This document shows, piece after piece, positions 32,766-42,116 of a stretch of 64,000 nt of DNA (positions are counted from its first letter, which is position 1; each line of letters opens with the position of its first letter). Origin of the DNA: an uncultured Spartobacteria bacterium (GTDB lineage Bacteria; Verrucomicrobiota; Verrucomicrobiia; Chthoniobacterales; Chthoniobacteraceae). The DNA lies in assembly GCA_903901425.1 (NCBI GenBank), contig CAIURC010000133.1, positions 1 through 64,000 on the forward strand, written 5' to 3'. Below the pieces are notes generated by a model. It saw only the letters and a program-made list of their open reading frames with translations, was not told the DNA's origin and ran no database searches. The position numbers were made by a program, and so were the translations under genes.

Positions 32766-33887
32766 ATGTCCTCTCGAATCCCCATCCGGCTCCTCACCAT
32801 GGGCCTCATTCTTGCCGGGCTCTGCCTCTTTTTTGCCGCGGCTTCCCCGCAGTTCCTGAGCCCGCGCAACCTTTCCCTTCTGGCCACCGAACTGGCCATC
32901 ACCGCGTCGCTGGCTCTGGGCATGCTTCTGGTCATCCTCCCCGGACACATTGACCTCGCCGCAGGAAGTGGCGTGGGCCTTCTGGGGGGTATCGCCTCCG
33001 TGCTCGTCTTTGAACACCGCCTTCCGGCCCCGCTTGCTCTCCTGGCCGCGCTTGCCACCGGTCTCCTGCTCTGGCGCGGCATGGGCGCACTGATCATCCG
33101 CGAAAAAATACCGGCATTCATCATCACGCTGGGCGGGCTGCTGGTCTTTAAGGGCCTCTTCTGGCTGGTGATCCACAACGCCACCATCCCGGTCGTCACC
33201 GGGGGCGGCACCAACCTTTATTCCCTGCTCACCACGTTCTACATTCCACCCACAGCGGGCCTCGTGAGTGCCCTGCTGCTGATCGGCACTGCACTGCTGC
33301 TGCGCTTCCTCCAGGCCCGTTCCTCTGTGGACAGACCCGCTGAGGACACCGGATTTCTTCGGCTTTTCACCGGCTGCCAGTGTCTGCTGCTGTTTGTCCT
33401 GATCGCCAACCAGTACCGCGGAATTCCGCTGCCCGCCGTGCTCTGCGGCGGCATCGCCGCCTGCCTCTGGGTGCTCACGCGCCACACCCCCTTTGGGCGC
33501 CACCTTTACGCGATTGGCGGAAACGAAGAAGCTGCGGTGGTTTCCGGCATCCCTGTCCGGCGGGTGGTGACCATGGCTTACACAATCATGGGCGGGATTG
33601 TGGCACTGACCGGCTTCATGCAGACCGCCTACGCCGGTGCCTCCACCACCACCGTGGGCGAACTCATGGAATTAGACGCCGTGGCCGCCTGCGTGATCGG
33701 CGGCGTCAGTCTCAAAGGCGGCCGAGGCTCCGTACCCGGAGTCCTCTTCGGCGCGGCCCTCATGGCGGCGCTGCTCAATGGAATGACCCTCCTCGCATTT
33801 CCCCCGGAACTGAAGTTCATCGCGCGCGGCACCGTGCTCGCACTTGCCGTCTGGCTGGACGTCCGCACCGGCCGAACCTCGGGCTAA
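32766..33887 (+). CDS. xylH: Sugar ABC transporter permease (XylH type)
   Basis: 373 residues, mostly hydrophobic, with about ten predicted membrane spans. The conserved permease signatures of the ribose/xylose family are present: LVILPGHIDLAAGSGVGL near residue 55 and GNEEAAVVSGIPVRRVV near 250, then LDAVAACVIGGVSLKGGRGS. Inner-membrane channel of the transporter with XylF and XylG. Its stop is 72 bases before an uncharacterised gene. Confidence 0.92.
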   Translation: MSSRIPIRLLTMGLILAGLCLFFAAASPQFLSPRNLSLLATELAITASLALGMLLVILPGHIDLAAGSGVGLLGGIASVLVFEHRLPAPLALLAALATGLLLWRGMGALIIREKIPAFIITLGGLLVFKGLFWLVIHNATIPVVTGGGTNLYSLLTTFYIPPTAGLVSALLLIGTALLLRFLQARSSVDRPAEDTGFLRLFTGCQCLLLFVLIANQYRGIPLPAVLCGGIAACLWVLTRHTPFGRHLYAIGGNEEAAVVSGIPVRRVVTMAYTIMGGIVALTGFMQTAYAGASTTTVGELMELDAVAACVIGGVSLKGGRGSVPGVLFGAALMAALLNGMTLLAFPPELKFIARGTVLALAVWLDVRTGRTSG

Positions 33888-33958
33888 CGCCAACCCGCCG
33901 TTTCGAGGAACAGCGGTTCCAATCAGACAAATACCGGCATCTGTCCCGTCTTGAGCAA

Positions 33959-35095
33959 ATGAAAACCCGCCTCTTTCTCTTGATCGCATTGCTCGTATGC
34001 GTCGCAGCCGGGCTTTGGTTTTTCCTTCCGTCCGAACCGGCATTTCAAATCGGAGCACTGCCCACGCGCACGGAATCCACCGCCCCTCAGACTGGTCCAC
34101 GGATCGAACCAGAGTTGCCTGAACCGGCAACTACGGTCCGGAGCGTCTCGCCTTCCGAATGGGACCACCTGCTCTCACTTATTGGCCAAAATGGGCAACC
34201 CCCATCTCCCCCACAGCCAGCAACCCCGCAGGAGGCCGCACGTTTTCTCTCCCGGCATGGTGAGACTGCGGCGAACTTGGTGGCCGCATTCCACTGCACG
34301 CAGGAACGCACTTTTCTGGACCGGGCCCTAAAACTTTTTCCTGAAAGCCCCGTGGTTCTTTTTGCCGCATTCGGCGCGATGCCCCATACGATCCGAACGG
34401 GGGAACAACCGGGTCCTGAACCGGAGCGGTTGGCGATGATTGAGAGGCTCAAGGCGGCGGCTCCGAACAACCCCCTGCCTTGGATTTATTCCGCAGCAGA
34501 GCTCTTGAAATCGGGTCCGAGTGAGGAGGCACTGGCCGAACTCCGCGAGGGTCTGGAGCGGCCTGCTTTTTACACCTACACCTCCGAACAGATGGATGCC
34601 GTAAAACTGCTCTGGGAGGAGAAAGGTTTCCATCCCGACATTGCCGGGATACTCGGGGCCGGATGGATTCCGATCTACCATGCGAACCCGGTCCAACAGA
34701 CGGCGCGCATGCTGATGGATCTGCAGAAGACAGCCTCCGATTCGGGCGACACGCAAAGAGCCAATGCAGCGCTCCAATCCGCGTATGAAATGGGACGCCT
34801 TTTCAGTTCGCCCGAATCCTCCCGGCTTCTGGTCGGGCAGCTCATCGGTTTCGCCTTTGAATCGAAGGCTCTCAAAGCGCTTCCCGAAGGCGCGAAACCG
34901 GACTGGCTCGCGATAGATCCCGCTGTGAGGCTTGCGGAAATCGAGCAGCGCAAAAAAATCATGACTGAGGCTCCCGGAATGATCGCCACCCTGATTCAGC
35001 GCCGGGACAGTTCCTCTTTTTCCGAATATGTCCGCAGACTCCGTTTTGAAAGCGAGTGGGAAGCGCTGCAGTGGTTGCGGGCACAAAACCGGTAG
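33959..35095 (+). CDS. Membrane-anchored helical-repeat protein, unknown function
   Basis: 378 residues. A short basic start and one hydrophobic segment (RLFLLIALLVCVAAGLWFFL, about 4-23) give a signal anchor. A Pro-rich linker (50-80) leads to a helical domain with TPR-like spacing (FPESPVVLFAAFGA, NNPLPWIYSAAELLKSGPSE, EALAELREGLERP). No catalytic motif is seen. The start at 33959 is supported by the hydrophobic anchor; a long in-frame extension overlapping xylH is spurious. It follows xylH by 72 bases but nothing connects it to sugar uptake. Confidence 0.65.
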   Translation: MKTRLFLLIALLVCVAAGLWFFLPSEPAFQIGALPTRTESTAPQTGPRIEPELPEPATTVRSVSPSEWDHLLSLIGQNGQPPSPPQPATPQEAARFLSRHGETAANLVAAFHCTQERTFLDRALKLFPESPVVLFAAFGAMPHTIRTGEQPGPEPERLAMIERLKAAAPNNPLPWIYSAAELLKSGPSEEALAELREGLERPAFYTYTSEQMDAVKLLWEEKGFHPDIAGILGAGWIPIYHANPVQQTARMLMDLQKTASDSGDTQRANAALQSAYEMGRLFSSPESSRLLVGQLIGFAFESKALKALPEGAKPDWLAIDPAVRLAEIEQRKKIMTEAPGMIATLIQRRDSSSFSEYVRRLRFESEWEALQWLRAQNR

Positions 35096-35185
35096 GAACA
35101 CCGGAGGCGGCAGGACCGGTTGACGCGCTTGAGCGGAATCGTCGTTCCGGGAGACGGCTTGGAAGGCGTCTCCAAGCTGAAGAAG

Positions 35186-35257
35186 TGCCAGGGGGGAGGA
35201 TTGAACTCCCGACCTAGGGCTTATGAGTCCCCCGCTCTGCCACTGAGCTACCCTGGC
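35186..35257 (-). tRNA. tRNA-Met(CAT), elongator type (or Ile2)
   Basis: Minus-strand cloverleaf: acceptor GCCAGGG/CCCTGGC, D arm GCTC...GAGC, T arm GGGAG-TTCAATC-CTCCC. The anticodon loop is CTCATAA with anticodon CAT. The first pair is G-C, so it is not the initiator, which has C-A at 1-72. An A-G mismatch closes the anticodon stem. With CAT it could be lysidine-modified tRNA-Ile2 instead of Met. No CCA is encoded. Confidence 0.9.
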
Positions 35258-35519
35258 CCGAAAGGGGGGGTACACTACCCAAGCCCTCCCAAAACGCGCA
35301 AGAGGAGATTTTCAAGACCCGAGCTGGCGCGGGGACACGGCAAAACATTTGCAGCCCCCACCGCACCGGGCTAGGGTGCGCGGTCTCCGGCACCTCCGCA
35401 GATGCGCGGTTCCTGGCGACTCTCTGGCTCGTGGGCCACTGGAGCCGCCGGCGTCCGTTGCCTGCATCCGACGCCGGGAAACCGATTTTCTTCAAGCATT
35501 TCTGAGTTCCAGCCATCCG

Positions 35520-35894
35520 ATGAACCTCAAATACAATTCCGACGGCCTGATTCCTGCCATTGTCCAGTGCGCGCGTTCGCGCCGCGTTTTAATGATGGCA
35601 TGGATGAATGAAACCTCGCTCCAGTCCACGCTCCAGACCGGTCTGATGCATTACTGGAGCCGGTCCCGAAAGAAGTTCTGGCTGAAGGGGGAAACCAGCG
35701 GACACACGCAGAAGGTGGTGCGCTGGGCTGTGGACTGCGACGCCGACACGCTCCTTTTCGAGGTGGATCAAATTGGCGGCGCGTGCCACACCGGTTTTGA
35801 GAGCTGCTTCTTTCAAACCTACTCCCCGGAGGGCGCCGAGATCGCCGTAAGCGAGTCCCGGGTGTTCGACCCTGCCTCCACGTATTCCGCCTGA
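35520..35894 (+). CDS. hisI: Phosphoribosyl-AMP cyclohydrolase
   Basis: 124 residues from ATG 35520. The complete PR-AMP cyclohydrolase sequence is visible: MMAWMNETSLQSTLQTGLMH, YWSRSRKKFWLKGETSGHTQ, VDCDADTLLFEVDQ (metal-binding DCDxD) and GGACHTGFESCFFQ with the zinc cysteines. Third step of histidine synthesis. There is no PR-ATP pyrophosphohydrolase (HisE) domain. Three bases upstream of trpE, an uncommon his-trp junction. Confidence 0.95.
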   Translation: MNLKYNSDGLIPAIVQCARSRRVLMMAWMNETSLQSTLQTGLMHYWSRSRKKFWLKGETSGHTQKVVRWAVDCDADTLLFEVDQIGGACHTGFESCFFQTYSPEGAEIAVSESRVFDPASTYSA

Positions 35895-35897
35895 GCC

Positions 35898-37433
35898 ATG
35901 CCCATGTCCCAGCCCCCTCTGCACCCTTCACCCGAGGAGTTCCGGCTCCTGGCCCAGCAGGGCAACGTCATCCCTGTCTGGACCGAACTGGTTGCAGACG
36001 CGGAAAACCCAGTCTCGGCGTTTCAAAAGCTCGACGACGGCGGGCCGAGTTTCCTGCTTGAATCGGTGGAAAAGAACGAACAAGCCGGGAGGTACTCCTT
36101 CGTGGGGAACCAACCGCGGCTCGTGTTTGAAAGCCGCGGACGCTCCTGCCTGATCGTTGAAAACGGGATTGAACGCCGTTTCGAAACCACCACCGACCCG
36201 CTCACCGAACTCGAGGCGCTCATGCAAACCTACCGGCCCGTGGCTGTGCCCGGCGCTGACAATACCCGGTTTTCCGGCGGGGCCGTCGGTTACCTCGGGT
36301 ACGACATGGTCCGGTTTTTCGAGCCGAGCATCCCGGTGCCGCCCAAGGACGAACTCGGCCTGCCCGAGATGTGTTTTCTGGTCACCAAAACCGTGCTGAT
36401 CTTTGACCACCGCACGCGCCGCCTCAAAATCCTGTGCAACGCGCTGGTGGACTCGAATGCCGGGGCCGATCCGGTGTCAGCTGCCTACGAGGACGCCGTG
36501 GCCAGCATCCAGCGGATCTTGGATCAGTTGGCCAAGCCCGCGGAAATGGCCAGGCTGTTCACAGAATGCGCCGCTCCGCCGGTTCAACCGTCGGCAAACA
36601 CCTCCCGTGAGGAATACGAAAAGGCGGTTCTGGACGGCCAGGAGTTCATCCGTGCCGGCGATGTATTCCAGTTCGTGCCCTCCCAGCGCTTTGAAACCCC
36701 GTACACCGGCGACCCGCTGACCCTGTACCGGTCCCTGCGCTTTGTGAACCCATCGCCGTACATGTTCTGCCTCCGCCTCGGCGGGACGCCATCCACGCCG
36801 CGATTTGCGTTGGTGGGAAGCTCCCCGGAGGTTCATGTCCGCGCCATGCACGGCCGGGTGGAGATTCGGCCAATTGCGGGGACCAAACGGCGTGGAGCGA
36901 CCGAGCAGGAGGATGAACAGAATGCCGCCGCCCTGCTGGCCGACCCCAAGGAACGGGCCGAGCATCTCATGCTGGTGGATCTGGCCAGGAACGACGTCGG
37001 CCGGATCGCCAAATACGGGTCGGTGCGGGTGACAGACTTTTTTACGATCGAGAAATACTCGCACGTGATGCACATCGTCTCCAACGTGGTAGGCGACCTC
37101 CGCGAGGATAGGACCGCGTACGACGTGATGCGGGCCACTTTCCCTGCCGGAACGGTCAGCGGTTCGCCGAAGGTGCGCGCGATGCAGATCATCAATGACC
37201 TCGAGAAGAGCAAGCGGGGCGTTTACGCCGGGGCCGTGGGCTACTTTGGATTCGATGGCAACCATGACTCCTGCATCGCACTCCGCACCGTGGTGCTGAA
37301 GGACAGCAAGGCCTACGTCCAGGCGGGTGCCGGCGTGGTTGCCGACTCCTCCCCAGCTGCCGAACATCAGGAGTGCGTCAACAAGGCCATGGGCATGATG
37401 GCGGCCATTGCCCGGGCCCAATCCCCCCGCTGA
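35898..37433 (+). CDS. trpE: Anthranilate synthase component I
   Basis: 511 residues. Chorismate-binding enzyme: the N-terminal domain includes [20 protein letters not shown] (the ESxxxxxxxGRYS feedback site for tryptophan); the C-terminal core has [58 protein letters not shown] and [14 protein letters not shown]. The feedback motif and lengths favour TrpE over PabB. ATG at 35898 or 35904. Five bases ahead of trpG. Makes anthranilate from chorismate. Confidence 0.94.
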   Translation: MPMSQPPLHPSPEEFRLLAQQGNVIPVWTELVADAENPVSAFQKLDDGGPSFLLESVEKNEQAGRYSFVGNQPRLVFESRGRSCLIVENGIERRFETTTDPLTELEALMQTYRPVAVPGADNTRFSGGAVGYLGYDMVRFFEPSIPVPPKDELGLPEMCFLVTKTVLIFDHRTRRLKILCNALVDSNAGADPVSAAYEDAVASIQRILDQLAKPAEMARLFTECAAPPVQPSANTSREEYEKAVLDGQEFIRAGDVFQFVPSQRFETPYTGDPLTLYRSLRFVNPSPYMFCLRLGGTPSTPRFALVGSSPEVHVRAMHGRVEIRPIAGTKRRGATEQEDEQNAAALLADPKERAEHLMLVDLARNDVGRIAKYGSVRVTDFFTIEKYSHVMHIVSNVVGDLREDRTAYDVMRATFPAGTVSGSPKVRAMQIINDLEKSKRGVYAGAVGYFGFDGNHDSCIALRTVVLKDSKAYVQAGAGVVADSSPAAEHQECVNKAMGMMAAIARAQSPR

Positions 37434-37438
37434 TCCCC

Positions 37439-38002
37439 ATGCTCTTCGTCCTCGATAACTACGATTCGTTCACCTACAATTTGGTCCAGTACTTTGGTGA
37501 ACTGGGAGCTGAACCGCTGGTTCGCCGCAACGACGAGGTGACACTGGAGGAGGTCGCCGCACTTCGCCCTGAGCGGATTGTGATCTCTCCGGGCCCGTGC
37601 ACCCCCAACGAGGCCGGCATCAGCAACGCGCTCATCCAGACACTCGGCCCCAAAATCCCGCTGCTCGGCGTCTGCCTCGGCCACCAGTGCATCGGCCATG
37701 TGTTCGGCGGTGAGGTCGTTCGCGCAGGCCGGCTCATGCACGGAAAAACATCCCCGATCCTCCACGACGGCACCGGCGTTTTTTCGGGACTTTCCAACCC
37801 ATTCGATGCCACACGCTACCATTCGCTTCTGGTCCGGCGGGAATCGCTGCCGGCGGCTCTGCGGATCACCGCTGAAACTGCGGAAGGCGAAATCATGGGC
37901 CTGCGCCACCGCGAGTTCCCAATCCACGGCGTCCAGTTTCATCCGGAATCGATCCTGACGCTCGAGGGAAAACAACTGCTCAAAAACTTCCTCGAACTCT
38001 GA
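37439..38002 (+). CDS. trpG: Anthranilate synthase component II (glutamine amidotransferase)
   Basis: 187 residues. Class I glutamine amidotransferase: the N-terminus [20 protein letters not shown], oxyanion [11 protein letters not shown], nucleophile Cys in [16 protein letters not shown], and the His-Glu pair in VQFHPESI. Supplies ammonia to TrpE; the same subunit may also serve PabB. Directly after trpE. No other trp genes are in the window. Confidence 0.94.
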   Translation: MLFVLDNYDSFTYNLVQYFGELGAEPLVRRNDEVTLEEVAALRPERIVISPGPCTPNEAGISNALIQTLGPKIPLLGVCLGHQCIGHVFGGEVVRAGRLMHGKTSPILHDGTGVFSGLSNPFDATRYHSLLVRRESLPAALRITAETAEGEIMGLRHREFPIHGVQFHPESILTLEGKQLLKNFLEL

Positions 38003-38074
38003 GTCCGGTCCGGGCGCGAATCCGGGCGCCGCGCAGCCGTTTTTTTGATTCTCGGGGTTTTTCGAGGTTTTTTG

Positions 38075-38102
38075 TTGCACAAGCCTCTGGTGCGGTTAAC
38101 CT
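38075..38102 (+). promoter_or_regulatory. Candidate sigma-70 promoter of rpmE
   Basis: TTGCAC at 38075-38080, 16-base spacer, TAACCT at 38097-38102, 24 bases before the rpmE ATG. The spacing equals that of the candidate rpsT promoter, and both -10 boxes have the form TAnCCT. Confidence 0.4.
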
Positions 38103-38125
38103 GCGCGACTCAATTTTTCCCGCCA

Positions 38126-38353
38126 ATGAAAGCAGATATTCATCCCAACTATTCCGAGACGACCATCTCGTGCGCCTGCGGAGCCGTCTACCACACCCGC
38201 TCCACGCGCCGCGAACTCAAGATTGGTATCTGCGCCGCATGCCACCCGTTCTTCACCGGAGAACAGAAGTTCGTCGACACGGCTGGCCGGATTGAGAAAT
38301 TCTCGCGCCGCTACTCCGGGGTTCAGACCCGCGCGACCCGCAAGAAGGCGTAG
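38126..38353 (+). CDS. rpmE: 50S ribosomal protein L31
   Basis: 75 residues from ATG 38126. Zinc-binding type L31: [20 protein letters not shown] with C-x-C, then [20 protein letters not shown] with C-x-x-C and the conserved HPFFTG. The basic tail ([16 protein letters not shown]) is typical. Has its own promoter-like element and terminator. Confidence 0.95.
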   Translation: MKADIHPNYSETTISCACGAVYHTRSTRRELKIGICAACHPFFTGEQKFVDTAGRIEKFSRRYSGVQTRATRKKA

Positions 38354-38374
38354 CCGTCAGTCCAGTTTCCATCG

Positions 38375-38415
38375 AACGGTGAAGACGAGGAAATCGTCTT
38401 CACCGTTTTGTTTTG
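38375..38415 (+). terminator. Rho-independent terminator after rpmE
   Basis: A 14-base perfect stem AACGGTGAAGACGA/TCGTCTTCACCGTT with GGAAA loop followed by TTGTTTT. It separates rpmE from prfA, whose ATG is 27 bases beyond. Confidence 0.92.
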
Positions 38416-38441
38416 CCACGTAAGACACCGTCTCCCGAGCC

Positions 38442-39530
38442 ATGGATTTCGCACCACTTGTTGCCCGAAAATCGGAACGCTTTCGCGAACTGGAAGCCCG
38501 GATCTCTGCTGGCAACCTGTACGACGATCCCCAACAGGCGCGGGAGGTTCTCCGGGAACACACGCGGATCAAGGACCTCCTCGCAACTTGGGACGCCCTC
38601 CAGAAATCCGAACGCGAACTGCTCGAGAACCGCGAACTCGCTTCCGGCACGGACCGTGAACTGGCGGAGATGGCTGGCGCGGAAATCCCGGTCCTTGAAC
38701 AGCGGATTGCCCAACTCCAGTTGCAGACCCAGTTCGCCCTGCTTCCCCCGGACCCGAATGAAGACCGCGATGCCATCGTTGAAATCCGGGCTGGCACCGG
38801 AGGCGACGAGGCGGCCCTGTTCGCGGCCGATCTGTACCGGATGTACACCCGGTTTGCAGAAACCCAGGCGCTGAAGATCGAAATGCTCGAATCCAGTCCC
38901 TCCGAACTGGGCGGTTTCCGCGAGATCATCTTCAAAGTCTCGGGCGAATCGGTTTTCCGCAAGTTGCGCTACGAGAGCGGTGTGCACCGGGTCCAGCGGG
39001 TGCCAGCCACCGAAGCCCAAGGCCGAATCCACACCTCCACAGCCACGGTGGCGGTTCTGCCCGAAGCTCAGGAGGTCGACCTTGAACTCAAGCCCGAGGA
39101 ACTCCGGATCGATGTCTGTCGCTCCGGCGGTCCCGGCGGTCAGGGCGTCAACACCACCGATTCTGCCGTCCAAGTGCTTCACATCCCCACCGGCACGATT
39201 GTGCGGTGCCAAGACGGACGCAGCCAGCAGAAGAACAAGGCCAAGGCACTCCAGATCCTCAGGTCCCGCCTCCTGGAACGCAAACAGGCCGAGGAAAACG
39301 AGAAATACGCAGCCACGCGCAAGAGCCAGATCGGCTCCGGAACGCGGAGCGAAAAAGGGCGCACTTACAACTACCCGCAGAACCGGGTAACCGACCACAG
39401 GATCAACCTGACCCTGTACAACCTGGACAGTTTCATGGAAGGCAACATCGGCGAAATGCTGCAGGGCCTCCAGACAGCCGACATGGAGGAACGCCTCGCT
39501 GAGGCCAATCTCGCTTCCCAGACCGCCTGA
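38442..39530 (+). CDS. prfA: Peptide chain release factor 1
   Basis: 362 residues, the full length of RF1. The conserved core is IRAGTGGDEAALFAADLYRM, VHRVQRVPATEAQGRIHTST (PAT at the codon-recognition site identifies RF1, not RF2, which has SPF) and SGGPGGQGVNTTDSAVQ with the catalytic GGQ. Most bacterial RF1 proteins have GAGGQHVN, so the local context is a lineage variant. Releases peptides at UAA and UAG. Operon with prmC (7 bases) and murA. Confidence 0.95.
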   Translation: MDFAPLVARKSERFRELEARISAGNLYDDPQQAREVLREHTRIKDLLATWDALQKSERELLENRELASGTDRELAEMAGAEIPVLEQRIAQLQLQTQFALLPPDPNEDRDAIVEIRAGTGGDEAALFAADLYRMYTRFAETQALKIEMLESSPSELGGFREIIFKVSGESVFRKLRYESGVHRVQRVPATEAQGRIHTSTATVAVLPEAQEVDLELKPEELRIDVCRSGGPGGQGVNTTDSAVQVLHIPTGTIVRCQDGRSQQKNKAKALQILRSRLLERKQAEENEKYAATRKSQIGSGTRSEKGRTYNYPQNRVTDHRINLTLYNLDSFMEGNIGEMLQGLQTADMEERLAEANLASQTA

Positions 39531-39537
39531 CCTGCAC

Positions 39538-40386
39538 GTGGCATCTACCGGCCCGATGAAATCTGTTCTCGAAGTTCTCAAGGCCACCACGGTCTATTTC
39601 CAGAAGCACGAGATCGAGAGCCCGCGCCTGAACATCGAGCACCTCCTCGCCCATGTCCTCCAGCGGCGCCGGATGGATCTGTACCTCGAATTCGACCGCC
39701 CCCTGAGCGACAAGGAACTTGAACCCCTGCGCGACCTGGTCAAACGCCGCGCCTCGGGGGAACCGCTCCAGCATCTTCTCGGTTCCGTGGACTTTCTGGG
39801 GAGAAAGTTTCTCTGCGACAAACGCGCCCTGATTCCGCGTCCTGAAACCGAGCAGCTTGCTGAAATGCTGCTTCAGGAATGCCAGTCGGCACAGCGGATT
39901 GTTGACGTGGGCACGGGAAGCGGCGTGCTTGCCCTCTCCCTGGCTGCCGGGCTCCCCGGGGCGCAGGTCGAAGCCGTGGACTTCAGCGCCGAAGCGCTTT
40001 CTTTGGCGCGTGAAAATGCGGCTCAACTCGGGCTCGCCGACCGGGTTCTTTTTCACCAAGGCGACCTGCTGGATCCGGTCTCTGGCGTTTTCGATTTGGT
40101 GGTGGCCAACCTGCCCTACATTCCCCGCTCGGAAATCCCCGGGCTCTCGAGGGAAGTCCAGCACGATCCGACAGCCGCTCTGGACGGCGGCCCGGTGGGC
40201 ACGGAACTCATCCTGCGCCTTCTTGAGCAGTGCCCTGAAAAGCTCGCCGGCCTGCTGGCACTTGAAATCGGGCTCGACCAAGGCCCGGAGCTGCAGGCCC
40301 GTCTGGAGGCACTTGGCTTCCGGAACATTCGCCTTCTGCCCGACTACCAGGGACACTCCCGGTTTCTCCTCGCTTCCTATGGATAA
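39538..40386 (+). CDS. prmC: Release factor glutamine methyltransferase
   Basis: 282 residues from GTG 39538 (an in-frame ATG at 39556 is the alternative). The N-terminal helical domain (ESPRLNIEHLLAHVLQRRRM) and the SAM-binding site VDVGTGSGVLALSLA are typical. The active-site motif, usually NPPY, is N191-L-P-Y194. Methylates the GGQ glutamine of RF1 and RF2; its place immediately after prfA supports this. The end overlaps murA by eight bases. Confidence 0.93.
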   Translation: MASTGPMKSVLEVLKATTVYFQKHEIESPRLNIEHLLAHVLQRRRMDLYLEFDRPLSDKELEPLRDLVKRRASGEPLQHLLGSVDFLGRKFLCDKRALIPRPETEQLAEMLLQECQSAQRIVDVGTGSGVLALSLAAGLPGAQVEAVDFSAEALSLARENAAQLGLADRVLFHQGDLLDPVSGVFDLVVANLPYIPRSEIPGLSREVQHDPTAALDGGPVGTELILRLLEQCPEKLAGLLALEIGLDQGPELQARLEALGFRNIRLLPDYQGHSRFLLASYG

Positions 40387-41638
40387 GATCCTCGTTCACG
40401 GAGGGCATCGCCTCAGCGGCTCCGTCAAAATCAGCGGCTCAAAAAACTCGGCCCTGCCAATTCTTGCGGCCACCCTGCTCACCAAGGAACCGTGCGTGGT
40501 ACGCCATGTGCCAGACCTGAGCGACATCCATTACATGCTCCAGATCTTGTCCCATCTGGGAGCCCATGTGGAGAGGGCCAGCGGAACTGTCCGCGTTCAG
40601 GCGGAAAAAATCCGGTCCGTTGCCCCGTACGACATTGTCCGCAAAATGCGGGCGTCGGTCTGCATTCTTGGGCCGCTTCTGGGCCGGATGAGGAAAGCCA
40701 CGGTGTCGCTTCCGGGCGGCTGCGTGATCGGCGACCGCCCGATTGACCTGCACCTGAAGGGGTTTGAAGCCCTCCACGCCACGCACCGCGTCGAACAGGG
40801 CAACGTGCACGTGCACGCCACCAAACTCCGCGGAGGCACCGCACATCTCCGGGGAAAACTTGGCCCCACGGTTCTGGGGACCGACAACGTCATGATGGCC
40901 GCCGTGCTTGCCGAGGGAACTACCGTCATCGAGGGCGCTGCCGAGGAACCCGAAGTCGTCGACCTCGCAAATTTCCTGAACAAAATGGGCGCGAAAATCC
41001 ATGGCGCCGGCACCTCCCAGATCACAATCGAGGGGGTCCGCAAACTGCATGGGGCCGAACACGACGTGATTCCGGACCGGATTGAAGCCGGGACATTTTT
41101 GGTGGCAGCGGCGATTGCCGGACGCGAGGTGACCCTCAAGCGGGTCAACCCGCACCATCTCGACTCGGTGATCCAGACGCTCCAACAGGCCGGGTTTCCC
41201 GTTTCGAGCACCAAGACGACCGTGACCCTTCAGGGCAAGGCCAGGCCGCTGGCTCTCCACATCACCACCGAGCCCTACCCGGGTTTCCCCACCGACATGC
41301 AGGCTCAGATGTGTGCCCTGCTCACCCGGGCCAAGGGACAGAGCAGCGTGACCGAAACCGTTTTTCCCCAGCGTTTCATGCATGTCTCCGAACTCAAACG
41401 GATGGGTGCCCGGATCGATCTGCTGGATCACTCGGCTTTTATCCACGGCACCCCCCGACTGAGCGGGGCGCCGGTCATGGCCAGCGACCTGCGCGCCTCC
41501 GCCGCCCTTGTCCTTGCAGGCCTGAAAGCCGATGGCATCACAGAAATCAACCGGGTCTACCACATTGACCGCGGCTACGAGTCCATTGACGAAAAACTCA
41601 ACAACCTCGGCGCCCAAATCGAACGGGTCAAAGTCTAG
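40379..41638 (+). CDS. murA: UDP-N-acetylglucosamine 1-carboxyvinyltransferase
   Basis: 419 residues. All MurA landmarks: start ILVHGGHRLSGSVKISGSKN, the loop with catalytic Cys exactly at residue 115 (LPGGCVIGDRPIDLHLKG), and AAIAGREVTLKRVNPHHLDS near residue 240. The Cys variant is the fosfomycin-sensitive form. First committed step of peptidoglycan synthesis. Starts inside the prmC 3' end; its TAG shares bases with the stop of the opposing cutA gene. Confidence 0.95.
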   Translation: MDKILVHGGHRLSGSVKISGSKNSALPILAATLLTKEPCVVRHVPDLSDIHYMLQILSHLGAHVERASGTVRVQAEKIRSVAPYDIVRKMRASVCILGPLLGRMRKATVSLPGGCVIGDRPIDLHLKGFEALHATHRVEQGNVHVHATKLRGGTAHLRGKLGPTVLGTDNVMMAAVLAEGTTVIEGAAEEPEVVDLANFLNKMGAKIHGAGTSQITIEGVRKLHGAEHDVIPDRIEAGTFLVAAAIAGREVTLKRVNPHHLDSVIQTLQQAGFPVSSTKTTVTLQGKARPLALHITTEPYPGFPTDMQAQMCALLTRAKGQSSVTETVFPQRFMHVSELKRMGARIDLLDHSAFIHGTPRLSGAPVMASDLRASAALVLAGLKADGITEINRVYHIDRGYESIDEKLNNLGAQIERVKV

Positions 41639-41967
41639 CTCTTGCTGCCCAAGACGGAGTCCCAGACCCATTCCAGATACGGGGGCCATCCAGCATCCAC
41701 GCCGAGCCTCAGGATTTCAGGAACCTCGTAGGGATGGAGTGTTCGAAGCCGTGCCTCCAAGTCCGGGTACCTGACCACCGGGGTTTTGAGAACCAGCAAA
41801 GCCTCGTGCCCGGTTGTGACCCGGCCCTCCCACCAATACACCGATTCAACGCCTGGCAGGACGCTGCCGCAGGCCGCCAGCTGTTCCCCGACCAAAATCC
41901 CGGCCACGCGACGGGCTTCGTCCGGGCTGGGCAGGGTTGTCAGAACCACGCAAATCGCCTCGTTCAT
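41635..41967 (-). CDS. cutA: Divalent-cation tolerance protein CutA
   Basis: 110 residues from ATG 41967 with GGAGG eight bases upstream. CutA1 fold: [40 protein letters not shown] and the helix [20 protein letters not shown]. Trimeric cytoplasmic protein of uncertain function, linked to copper tolerance. Convergent with murA; the stops overlap within the palindrome CTAG. Confidence 0.93.
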   Translation of the reverse strand: MNEAICVVLTTLPSPDEARRVAGILVGEQLAACGSVLPGVESVYWWEGRVTTGHEALLVLKTPVVRYPDLEARLRTLHPYEVPEILRLGVDAGWPPYLEWVWDSVLGSKS

Positions 41968-42116
41968 ACCTGGTTTCCTCCGCCAAAACGCCTGGCAATG
42001 CGACCCCAAAAAAGAACGCTGCGCGGTTTTTCCAGGCCCCCTGCCCCCTGCTGAGGGTATCCGGACCGCGTTTTGCCTTTCCTTCACTCCTTTCTTTCGT
42101 GTTGATTCTGGCCCCA

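Noticed and set aside
35895-35897. Trp attenuator before trpE
   Set aside because: Only three bases separate hisI and trpE, so no leader peptide or attenuator fits.
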